Positions 1-8,439 of a stretch of 64,000 nucleotides of DNA are shown here, one piece after another. Made by a program: the position numbers and the translations under genes. The notes below the pieces were generated by a model that was not told where the DNA came from, ran no database searches, and saw only the letters and a list, made by a program, of their open reading frames with translations. Numbering within the stretch: position 1 is the stretch's first letter; every line of letters starts with the position of its first letter. The DNA comes from Candidatus Thorarchaeota archaeon (lineage in GTDB: Archaea; Asgardarchaeota; Thorarchaeia; Thorarchaeales; Thorarchaeaceae), in contig PRDI01000039.1 of assembly GCA_003345595.1 (NCBI GenBank), positions 1-64,000 on the forward strand. The letters are read 5' to 3'.

Positions 1-1
1 C

Positions 2-409
2 GGCGGGTACATCCCCGGCTTGACTGGCAATGCTTTGTCTGATTTGGAGTGGAGAACTGGCATCTCTGCAGTGACTGGTATAGCGTGGGCGGACGTCATA
101 GTGCACGCTAGAACTGCGGTCTTCGCTGCCGTCGTGACATTCGAGCTCCTCTTTGTCTGGAACTGTAGAAACGAGCATGGGCCCGTCTGGAGAACGAGCT
201 TAGCTGGAACGAAGTACCTGTTCGCAGCGGTAATGGCTTCCGTCGTGCTGACACTGGCGACAATCTATCTGCCTTTCGCGCAGCCACTGTTCGAAACCAT
301 GTCCCTGAACCTAGAGGATTGGATGGTCATACTGGTGACTTCTCTGCCTGCTCTCTTGATCCCTCCGCACATCATCTTTGGGCACTGGCGGAGCGAGCGC
401 AATAGCTAG
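2..409 (+). CDS. Membrane protein C-terminus, probably the C-terminal transmembrane domain of a cation-transporting P-type ATPase (5' truncated by window edge)
   Basis: Frame is open to the window start. Multiple hydrophobic helices; 'ARTAVFAAVVTFELLFVWNCRNE' resembles the Cation_ATPase_C region. Confidence 0.6.
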   Translation, partial: GGYIPGLTGNALSDLEWRTGISAVTGIAWADVIVHARTAVFAAVVTFELLFVWNCRNEHGPVWRTSLAGTKYLFAAVMASVVLTLATIYLPFAQPLFETMSLNLEDWMVILVTSLPALLIPPHIIFGHWRSERNS

Positions 410-444
410 GGGTCGATAGCATCATAAGGACGGCATCTTCTACA

Positions 445-1404
445 GTGACTGAGAAGATGGCCCCAACAGAGATAATTCCGGGAGTCTACGCCATAAAGGG
501 TAGGTTCGCAGGTGAGTTCGGTTTCATATCGAGCTACTTGGTCATGGAAGGGGAGGAGGGTCTTGTAATAGATCCGGGAACAGCGGGAGATCCAGGCGAG
601 GAAATCGTCAAAGGAATGGTCGGTCTTGGCCTGAACCCCAAGAAGTCTCTCATTGGTATACTATGTACTCATGGTCATCCTGATCATGTCGGTGGTGCTG
701 GCCGGCTGCGCAGAGTCACTGGTGCGCAGATTATGATTCATGGCGGGGACGTGGATCTTTTGGAGGATCCTCGCCTCTTCATCAAGCACAGGTTGAGGCT
801 CGACGCTGCTGAGAGGCTCGCAATGAAGATGGACAGAAGTCCTCTCCGGGTCAACTACACAGGGACAAAGCCTGACAGGATACTCCGGCAGGGGGATGAG
901 ATCAAGATTGGCCGGGTAGTCTTGAAAGTCATACATACTGGGGGTCACTCAGCCGGGCACTGTATGTTTTTGGACGCAGACAGGAAGATCTTGTTCTCTG
1001 GCGACGAGCTGAATAACCTCCCGGATGATTCGCGGAAGTTCTATGTTGATCTCACTGGAAGCCTAACTGCGAAGCTGGCTGCAATAGACGAGATTGCTTC
1101 GCATGACATCGAGTATTTGCTACCTGCACATGACATTCCACACATTGGGCATGATGCACGACTCCAAATTCAGGACGTACGAGATGGTGTCACACATTTC
1201 TTGGATGCTGTGCTTGAACACGTTTCCCTAAGGGGTGAGATTGACATCGAGCAGCTCGCGTTCGACATAAGGCAGAGCCGGGCTGTTCCTGTACCGGAAG
1301 AACTAGCTCCTCTGCTTCCAACTACGCTAGAAGTAGCACTGCATGACCTAGAGAAGGCTGGTCTTGTCAAGGCCGACACCCACGGTATATGGAAGAGGAT
1401 CTAG
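445..1404 (+). CDS. Metallo-beta-lactamase fold hydrolase with C-terminal helical/wHTH-like region
   Basis: 'CTHGHPDHVGGAG' (HxHxDH), 'HTGGHSAGHCMFL', 'FSGDEL', 'LLPAHD'. Confidence 0.9.
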   Translation: MTEKMAPTEIIPGVYAIKGRFAGEFGFISSYLVMEGEEGLVIDPGTAGDPGEEIVKGMVGLGLNPKKSLIGILCTHGHPDHVGGAGRLRRVTGAQIMIHGGDVDLLEDPRLFIKHRLRLDAAERLAMKMDRSPLRVNYTGTKPDRILRQGDEIKIGRVVLKVIHTGGHSAGHCMFLDADRKILFSGDELNNLPDDSRKFYVDLTGSLTAKLAAIDEIASHDIEYLLPAHDIPHIGHDARLQIQDVRDGVTHFLDAVLEHVSLRGEIDIEQLAFDIRQSRAVPVPEELAPLLPTTLEVALHDLEKAGLVKADTHGIWKRI

Positions 1405-1538
1405 GGCGTCGCCCTACAACCGAGCTACATTCAAAAGGTCTCCCCACTGTTTGGACTGTTGGACACGCCACCGAACGACCAAGGCCTGTTTCGATTGCAG
1501 GCCAACACAAGCGGTGGCTCAGAACTGGAGGTAGAGTC

Positions 1539-4172
1539 ATGTCTTCGATTGGCAAGGCCAAGGCCGCCGTTCCCAGCACTGTCGAAGCCATTCGGATGGC
1601 GTCAGTTTCAGTGTTAGGTTCTACAACTACTCGCGGTTTGCCCGTCGGTGCAGCTGTCGGGCTAGGCAGCATGATGGAGGAGAACTCTGAGACTGTGGCT
1701 ATGAATGTCGCACCGCTGGTGTTCTCTGTGCGCGACTCGCTGAGAGAATCCGAGGGCCTTGAGCTTCTGTCAGTGATATGGGACCTAGATCGAACACCAA
1801 GTTCTGAGATTCTGCCTGAGCAGCTAGTTGTGGCAGGAAGTTCTGTTGGTGAAGCAAGTTCTCATGCGTGTATGCTGACTTGGGAAAAGGGTGTTGTGGA
1901 TCCCTTCAAAGTGGACGCCAACATCAGGAAACTGACGAGGAAGATGGCGGACATAGAGGTTGCCGTCCTAAGCAGTGGCCTTGACTACGACCGCGAGGGA
2001 CTAGCAGTCCTTCGACACTTCGCTGACAGGTTCAACAGAGTAATGTTTGTAGACATGTTGGACCGCCAGTTTCAGAGTTCATATACGACCACGAGTGTCA
2101 AACCGGACGATATCGATTTCGAGGCTGTCGTGAAGGCGAAGTGCCGCAAGGACTTCAGCACAATGCCTCCTGGTCTAAGGGTCCTCAAGCCTCGGGAACT
2201 CCAAATGGTCCTTCCAAAAGCGGAGCCTGGTGTACTCAGCGAACATTTCAAGCATCGCATCATGACTCCGAATGCCATTGAGACCCTTGTCACCCGGATT
2301 CCCGAGGTAGGCAGAACGATACTCGGTGAGCTGAATGCGTATGCATACAGTAGTGAGGAAGTCGGCATCGCGACAACAGTCATCGGGGCACTTGTTGAGT
2401 ATATTGGCCGAGATAGAATCAGAGCCAGTGAGCTCGATAAAGCAATCGAGCAAGGGAACAACTTCTCCGACATGGTTGCAAAGACTGTTGACGTCTTGAG
2501 TGAAGCGGTAGAACAGCACATCTCTTCTGGCGCGGCGCTATTGCCCACGGGTCATAAAGACGCACTCGTCAGCATAGCCGCGGCCAAGACCAAGAAACTG
2601 ACGGGTCGCGGTGGCGAAGTCGCTCTAAATATGCTGACTCGATTCCTGGATCAGATGATGGACACTGTCGAACGTGCTATCCCTGAAGGCGAAGAAACTA
2701 GGGCATGGCAGCTTAAAGGGGCTTTGAGATACTTTGTCGCATATGCGAGGAAGGTTGCTTACTATTTCGCTGAGGAGTTTCGAAGATTCCTAGTCATTAC
2801 GTTGTCGCGAAAGACAGTTCTCAGTACGATTGTCGCATTTCGCCAAGAACTGACCGGTCGTTTTACTAGCCCTACTGATCTCATGTTGTTTCAGAAGTTC
2901 ATCGCTGAACTCTACTCGATGTTGAATGCCGCTTTTGATAAAGCGACGTTCGAGGGCGTGAGGATGAAGACGCCTACACAGCTCATGGACGTCGCCATAG
3001 ATGCCATGATAGAGGGCTTCGACAGTCTCGATGTGTCGGACTTGATATCATTCAGTGACACAGCACAGATTGCCAGATTGGAAGTCACGAGCAGACACAC
3101 TGTTCGGGCGGCGGGTCAGGAAGGGGCACTGGACTCAGAAGGCAAGGCCCTGATGGACAAGCTCTCCACTCTGGAAGGGCTCGTCGGTGACATATCACCG
3201 AATATCGCTGGGACGGTCCTCGCTAGGCCCTTCATCAGCCAGGTTCTTGATGCGGTGGACGCGGGGGGTGCTGACCTGAAGGGCGAGTTGATCAGGGCGG
3301 TCGATTCGCTTGGCGAGAAGTCCCCTGAATGGAGGGTGGAGGCACTACATCTGGTCAATGAAGCGTTCAGTGGAGTTCAAGACGCATCTGACTATCGCTC
3401 CAATTTACTTGCCTTCGCCCGCTATGTTCATGAGAACATTGGACTACGAATGTCGTCCCAGTCAATACTGGATAGAGTGAGGTCAGAGGCAGATCATCTT
3501 CAGAAGGCGCATGAGCAGGAATTGAAGCGATGGGAACAAATCTGCCTGCAGATTGAGGAAGAAAACAAAGCCATCCGACAGCACAATGAAAAACGACAGA
3601 GACTTCTCGAGCAGGCAAAGGTTGACTATGTGCGAGAGTCCGCTGAATACGATGCTGCTCTGAAACAGGTCGAACCCAAGCCGGCACTTGCTGAACAGAC
3701 TATGCCGCCACAAGCTGAGGGCTCCACTGTTTCTGTGACACCTCCCGAGCCCCTTCAAAGCCGTCTTCGAGGAATTGATCTTGAACTTCCACTACTCGTG
3801 GCCAAACCACTTCCGGTCAAACCGGAGCCCTCCGGGGATCTCATCATCAGCGTTGAGCTGCGAGATCTATTGGCAGCCAAGCTTGACGAGATGGGAAAGA
3901 GAGAGCACGAATTGGAGAAGCTGATTTCACAACACCTGCAAGGGCTTAAGGCTGAGCGCGCGCGGGCCACAGGCGAGTCGAGTGTCAGCATCAATGAAGA
4001 GTTTCTCGAGTATCTGATGAATTCAACAATAAGAAGCCTCGGCAGACTGCTGCCTCGTGCGACACGGGTCTATTTGACGGACCCGGAGTTTCCGGGCCTA
4101 GTCTACTTGGTGACCTACGATTATCATGACGACGAGATGACTGTTCGCTTGGGCAACAACTTCCTGAGGTGA
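1539..4172 (+). CDS. Large, mainly helical protein of unknown function with C-terminal coiled coil
   Basis: Long ORF (1389-4172). ATG at 1539 with upstream GGAGGT is a better start than 1389. Coiled-coil-like 'EADHLQKAHEQELKRWEQICLQIEEENKAIRQHNEKRQRLLEQAK'. Confidence 0.75.
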   Translation: MSSIGKAKAAVPSTVEAIRMASVSVLGSTTTRGLPVGAAVGLGSMMEENSETVAMNVAPLVFSVRDSLRESEGLELLSVIWDLDRTPSSEILPEQLVVAGSSVGEASSHACMLTWEKGVVDPFKVDANIRKLTRKMADIEVAVLSSGLDYDREGLAVLRHFADRFNRVMFVDMLDRQFQSSYTTTSVKPDDIDFEAVVKAKCRKDFSTMPPGLRVLKPRELQMVLPKAEPGVLSEHFKHRIMTPNAIETLVTRIPEVGRTILGELNAYAYSSEEVGIATTVIGALVEYIGRDRIRASELDKAIEQGNNFSDMVAKTVDVLSEAVEQHISSGAALLPTGHKDALVSIAAAKTKKLTGRGGEVALNMLTRFLDQMMDTVERAIPEGEETRAWQLKGALRYFVAYARKVAYYFAEEFRRFLVITLSRKTVLSTIVAFRQELTGRFTSPTDLMLFQKFIAELYSMLNAAFDKATFEGVRMKTPTQLMDVAIDAMIEGFDSLDVSDLISFSDTAQIARLEVTSRHTVRAAGQEGALDSEGKALMDKLSTLEGLVGDISPNIAGTVLARPFISQVLDAVDAGGADLKGELIRAVDSLGEKSPEWRVEALHLVNEAFSGVQDASDYRSNLLAFARYVHENIGLRMSSQSILDRVRSEADHLQKAHEQELKRWEQICLQIEEENKAIRQHNEKRQRLLEQAKVDYVRESAEYDAALKQVEPKPALAEQTMPPQAEGSTVSVTPPEPLQSRLRGIDLELPLLVAKPLPVKPEPSGDLIISVELRDLLAAKLDEMGKREHELEKLISQHLQGLKAERARATGESSVSINEEFLEYLMNSTIRSLGRLLPRATRVYLTDPEFPGLVYLVTYDYHDDEMTVRLGNNFLR

Positions 4173-4176
4173 TCAT

Positions 4177-6618
4177 GTGTCAAGTGCTTGGATTCTAAGG
4201 ACACGACAGATGAGTGAGGCAGGCAAAGAGATACTCTTGAGAGAAGCATTGGCCACGCACATGCGGAGTCCACGTGATAGGCAAATGGTTAGCGCGATTC
4301 TTGCAGATCGTCGACTGCTTGAGGATCTTCTCTCTTTCTTCTCTGCATTCTACCTTGTGAACTACCAAGATGTCCACATCAGTCAAGGCAAGACTGGTAG
4401 ACAGTTGACAATCGAACAGAAGAGTGACACGGAGCAAGAGTCCCGGCGACTTCTGGAACTGGAGGTCAGGCAGATTCTCGGTAACAAGCAGAGGGAGGAA
4501 CTCGACCGGGCCAGACTTGTCAGCGAGTTCTCAATTGCGCTCTGCGACATCGTAGATGACGCCAATGCTTCGGAACCGCAGACAGTGAAGAGAGTCGTAG
4601 GTCAGCTGAAAAGCTACTTGAGCAAGCTGCCTCGCGAGTATGCCGGAAATCATGATGTTGACTTCGTCAACGAGGTGACGGGCTGGGGCTCGTTGTGGAG
4701 GAGTGACATCTATGCCAAGGCGTCCGGCCTGAAGGAGTCGTTAATGTCACTAAGGGATGAGCTTCTCAGAGAGCATGAGGAAGAGGTGCCGGAAACCTCT
4801 ATCCTGAAGCGCGGAAGTGCACGTCTACTCGGAAGACCCACCTGCCTTGCTGCACGGCTTATGATGTCTGGCGTGACTGATCAGACCTGGGACGAAGTCG
4901 CTATTGCCGCGATTGGCAACTTGCCGAAAGGTCGAAACAGACAGACTCTGAAACGTGCGCACGAGCTCAGAGTTGCGATTCTTGATGTGATTGAGGGGGA
5001 TATCGACACACCTACAACCATCGGCGACTTTGAGAGTCGGATCGCGGATGTGGTGGCTAGAAAACTAGCAGTGGAATTCGAGAAGAACCCTACTGACTCG
5101 TTCACTCTATTGGGATACTTGCTGGGACTGAACCCCGAGGACATACGGCTTTCGCTACAACCGAAAGGTATTGCGTCGCCCGCAGACCTTGCGGTTGCAC
5201 TGAGTGCGTCTTTTGGCAGGGCAACAGCTAGCAAGGCTGCCGACCGAGTGTCTAGGGAGGACTTAGAAGACTTAACGAGGTCGCTAAAGACTCTAGAGAA
5301 GATAGAGCAGACACTCGAACGACCTGTGAAGGGTGCGCTCCGCTCGCGGGGCCTAAGAGGAGCCGAGCTTGACAAGATAACACTCCAACTCCTAACAAAG
5401 GATCGTAGTAGTCTAATCGGTATAGAGGTCGAAGTGGTGGAGGAACTGAAGAAGAGAGTCCGCCTGCCGCCACCGGATGAAATCAAGCGACTGATCCAAG
5501 CAAGGGAGTCCTTGCAGGAAACGGGAGCGACTGTGGCGGGGGCCGCTTCTGCGCATGAAATGGACCAACAGCTGAAACAGGAGGAAACTATCGCCTCTCT
5601 CAAGCTGGACGTCGTCTGGCATCTTATGATAGGCTTGTTCACGAATCTAGCGAGAGTCGTAGAAACTTATGTGAGATCGAGGCAAGATCTGATGCGAACA
5701 AAAGCACTCCTGAAGAGTATCTACGAGAAAACAGAGCCAGAGCTGCAGTACCTACGCGAGGAGATACTGGTAGACTTAACGGCAAACAGAGTCAAGGAGC
5801 TCAAGTGTGTGCATCCCGAGCTCGACACCCCAGCAATCTCTGCTTGGTTGCATGCGCGCTTATCAGGCTCAGATATGACTTTCGCTGGATCCGACTTGGA
5901 ATCGACACCGAGTCCAGTCTTCGAGGGGATTGCTGAAACGTCTCTTGGACTGAGCGGCCTGGAATGCGACAATTATGCTGTGGCCTTTGACCTGATGAGT
6001 CGGTTCCTCAAGCAGGAGCGTGCGCAAAAACTGGTTAAGGAAGAGGCCGCGATTCAGGCACAACTTGAGGAGCAGAGGATTGCTGACAGCAAGAAGAAGG
6101 CACTGGATCCTCTCCTATTCATTTACACAAAGGCCCACACTGTTTTCAGGGCGATAGGCCGCCTCGGCACCAAGGGACTCGAGTGGACTCCCGTTGACGA
6201 TGCAAAGTGTGCGAATCTTCTGTCGTACTACGTGAGAGTGAACCGGGGAAGGCTCATATGTTCAGTCTGCGGAGAAACGCCCAAAGAAGGAGTCTGTCCT
6301 ACTCATGGCAAGTCTGACATGACCACAAGCAATGACATGGACAATCTGGCTGTATTCGTGATGCGGGCTCTAACTGACATTAAGAGCGGCCTCATTGGCC
6401 CGACCTCCGAGGCAATGTCTTGGGAGAAGACAAAAGCAATCGTTCAGCGAGAGGTTTCGCTTCTGAGACAGAGGGGAAAGCTCACGGCCAAGACGAATGT
6501 GAGAGAGCTTCTGCCTGGCGAGCTGAACAACATCGTCGGACCTGCAATAGCCGTGGTGGTTGGCAAGTACTTCAACGAGTCACTCGAATACGCTGCGCGA
6601 AGGGAAGACCTTGCTTGA
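4177..6618 (+). CDS. Large helical protein of unknown function with C-terminal zinc-ribbon-like motif
   Basis: 813-aa ORF, GTG start 4 nt after the upstream stop. C-terminal 'CSVCGETPKEGVCPTHGK' looks metal-binding. Confidence 0.75.
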   Translation: MSSAWILRTRQMSEAGKEILLREALATHMRSPRDRQMVSAILADRRLLEDLLSFFSAFYLVNYQDVHISQGKTGRQLTIEQKSDTEQESRRLLELEVRQILGNKQREELDRARLVSEFSIALCDIVDDANASEPQTVKRVVGQLKSYLSKLPREYAGNHDVDFVNEVTGWGSLWRSDIYAKASGLKESLMSLRDELLREHEEEVPETSILKRGSARLLGRPTCLAARLMMSGVTDQTWDEVAIAAIGNLPKGRNRQTLKRAHELRVAILDVIEGDIDTPTTIGDFESRIADVVARKLAVEFEKNPTDSFTLLGYLLGLNPEDIRLSLQPKGIASPADLAVALSASFGRATASKAADRVSREDLEDLTRSLKTLEKIEQTLERPVKGALRSRGLRGAELDKITLQLLTKDRSSLIGIEVEVVEELKKRVRLPPPDEIKRLIQARESLQETGATVAGAASAHEMDQQLKQEETIASLKLDVVWHLMIGLFTNLARVVETYVRSRQDLMRTKALLKSIYEKTEPELQYLREEILVDLTANRVKELKCVHPELDTPAISAWLHARLSGSDMTFAGSDLESTPSPVFEGIAETSLGLSGLECDNYAVAFDLMSRFLKQERAQKLVKEEAAIQAQLEEQRIADSKKKALDPLLFIYTKAHTVFRAIGRLGTKGLEWTPVDDAKCANLLSYYVRVNRGRLICSVCGETPKEGVCPTHGKSDMTTSNDMDNLAVFVMRALTDIKSGLIGPTSEAMSWEKTKAIVQREVSLLRQRGKLTAKTNVRELLPGELNNIVGPAIAVVVGKYFNESLEYAARREDLA

Positions 6619-6638
6619 ATCGTGGCAGTAGTCATTCG

Positions 6639-6962
6639 TCATGGTTCATCCACTACGCAGTCTGAGATCCATTCAAGGTACTTTCTCGAGCCCCATTCTA
6701 TGGGCACCACAACGAGTTCAGGTAATTCGTAAGGATGCACTTTCTCCATGGCGTCATGAAGTGCCTCCTGTAGTCTCTTCTCAGTCTTCATGATAAGAAT
6801 CACCTCGTTATCGTTACGTATCTCTCCCTTCCAACGATATATGCTGGTAACGTTGTGAACTATGTTGACACAGGCACAGAGCTTGTCTTCCACGAGCTTG
6901 GACGCGATTCCTTCTGCTTTGCTCTCGGGGCAGGCAGTCAGGGCGACGATGTAGCGGCTCAT
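6639..6962 (-). CDS. cutA: CutA1-like divalent cation tolerance protein
   Basis: Size and motifs 'CACVNIVHNVTSIYRWKGEI', 'VHPYELPELVVVPI' characteristic of CutA1. Confidence 0.93.
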   Translation of the reverse strand: MSRYIVALTACPESKAEGIASKLVEDKLCACVNIVHNVTSIYRWKGEIRNDNEVILIMKTEKRLQEALHDAMEKVHPYELPELVVVPIEWGSRKYLEWISDCVVDEP

Positions 6963-6985
6963 TGTATGGATATCCGGAAGCTGAG

Positions 6986-7028
6986 ATTTATAAACGAACG
7001 TCTAGACCCGCCTCACCAATCTGGTGAG
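6986..7028. promoter_or_regulatory. Divergent cutA / aldolase-Fae intergenic promoter: TATA-like ATTTATAAAC (6986-6995) and perfect inverted repeat CTCACCA-ATC-TGGTGAG (7012-7028)
   Basis: Direct reading. The TATA is near-symmetric and suitably spaced for leaderless cutA (start 6962) and for a start site near the inverted repeat of the 7034 gene. Confidence 0.55.
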
Positions 7029-7033
7029 TCAGT

Positions 7034-8434
7034 ATGCCGAGGAAGTTTGTTCCCAAAGGAGTGATGCCTGCCCTCGTTACTCCGTTTACAAAGGACGGTG
7101 ATATTATGGAGGACAGCTTCCGTCAGATCATAGATTACACAATCAGTAAGGGTGCCACAGGCGTTGTGCCTGCTGGTACAACTGGTGAGTTTGTCTACAT
7201 GCGAACGGAGGAGCGCAAGAAGCTACTGAAGCTGACAGTCGAGTTTGTCGATGGTCGTGTACCTGTGATTGCAGGCACAGGCCAGAACAGCACAAAGGGG
7301 ACAATCGCTCTAACGAAATACGCAGCAGAGGTTGGATGTGATGCGGCTCTTGTGGTTTCTCCCTTCTACTTGAGGCCGAGCGACAAGGGCTATTTCGAGC
7401 ATTTCACAGCTGTTGCCAACCAGGGAAACCTTCCGGTCATACTCTACAACATCCCCCAGTGCACCTTGGGAGTCCTTCAACCAAACATCGTAGAAGACCT
7501 TGCAGATAACGACAATATTGTGGGTATAAAGGATAGCAGTGGTAACATGGGCTATACTCTCGAGCTCATCCAGAAGCTCAAGGACCGTATGCCGGTAATC
7601 ATAGGACATGACGAGTGTTTTCTCCCGGCAGTGGCAGCAGGGGTGAGAGCTGCAATCATGGCTTCTGCCAACATCATGCCTCACCTATGGCTCGATACTA
7701 TGAAGAAGGTACAGAAGGGCGACATTGAGGGGGCCGCCAGACTCCAGCTTTCAATGCAGACTCTGGCTCGCATAGTGACAAGGTACGGCGGTGCTCCGCC
7801 CGTCAAGGCGGCACTTAAGATGATGGGGATTGATGCTGGGAAATCCCGCATGCCTCTCAACTCAGGAGGAACACTCACTCCGGAGCTCAAGGACGAAATA
7901 CGAGTAGAACTTGAGAAGCTCGGATTAATCAAGGGTGTCAAGCACACGCCGCCATCCAAGGACACTGACGTTGTTCCGTTTCTCGCTGACGTTGGAGTCA
8001 CCGCTGATCACCACGGTGGCATGAGGTTTGGGCGGGGTTCGAATCAGACCGTCGCTGCCAGCATAGTCAGCGGACCCAAGACCGGACCACTCGGTGCGGC
8101 CTTCGTTCAGTTATTGTCCACGCCCAGAGTTGGACATGAGGCCTTGAGTGTAATCCTGGAGCCCAACCTTGCAGTGCGACCGACAAGCATCATGTTGCCT
8201 GTTAGGAAAATACAGTCTCTGCGTCAGGCATCACTGTTCTACGGTCCGGTGCAGTCTGGAGCGGCCAAGGCCGTAGTTGCTCATCTTCGTGCGGCGAGGA
8301 TACCTCAGGCTGCCATCAATGATGAGGTCGTGGTTATGGCCCTTGACGTCGATTTGGACGCGATTGACCGGCGAGCAATCACTGCCGCAACTGAGAATGC
8401 AGTGTCAGCTGCGCTAAGTCAGATATGGAGGTGA
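7034..8434 (+). CDS. DHDPS/N-acetylneuraminate-lyase-family aldolase fused to a C-terminal Fae-like domain (Fae part ~7975-8434)
   Basis: 'GTTGEF', 'LYNIP', 'GIKDSSGNM' (Schiff-base Lys). C-terminus 'LSVILEPNLAVRPTSIMLPVRKIQSLRQASLFYGPVQSGAAKAV' resembles Fae 'LLAVIAPNLPCKPNTLM...QAVQMFGPAQHGVAMAV'. Confidence 0.85.
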   Translation: MPRKFVPKGVMPALVTPFTKDGDIMEDSFRQIIDYTISKGATGVVPAGTTGEFVYMRTEERKKLLKLTVEFVDGRVPVIAGTGQNSTKGTIALTKYAAEVGCDAALVVSPFYLRPSDKGYFEHFTAVANQGNLPVILYNIPQCTLGVLQPNIVEDLADNDNIVGIKDSSGNMGYTLELIQKLKDRMPVIIGHDECFLPAVAAGVRAAIMASANIMPHLWLDTMKKVQKGDIEGAARLQLSMQTLARIVTRYGGAPPVKAALKMMGIDAGKSRMPLNSGGTLTPELKDEIRVELEKLGLIKGVKHTPPSKDTDVVPFLADVGVTADHHGGMRFGRGSNQTVAASIVSGPKTGPLGAAFVQLLSTPRVGHEALSVILEPNLAVRPTSIMLPVRKIQSLRQASLFYGPVQSGAAKAVVAHLRAARIPQAAINDEVVVMALDVDLDAIDRRAITAATENAVSAALSQIWR

Positions 8435-8439
8435 TACTG

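Noticed and set aside
4881-5642. 253-aa minus-strand ORF inside the 813-aa gene
   Set aside because: Ser/Arg-rich antisense shadow without recognisable motifs.
8030-8050. 'GGTTCGAATC' T-arm-like sequence suggesting a tRNA
   Set aside because: It lies inside the aldolase-Fae CDS and no acceptor or anticodon stem pairs around it.
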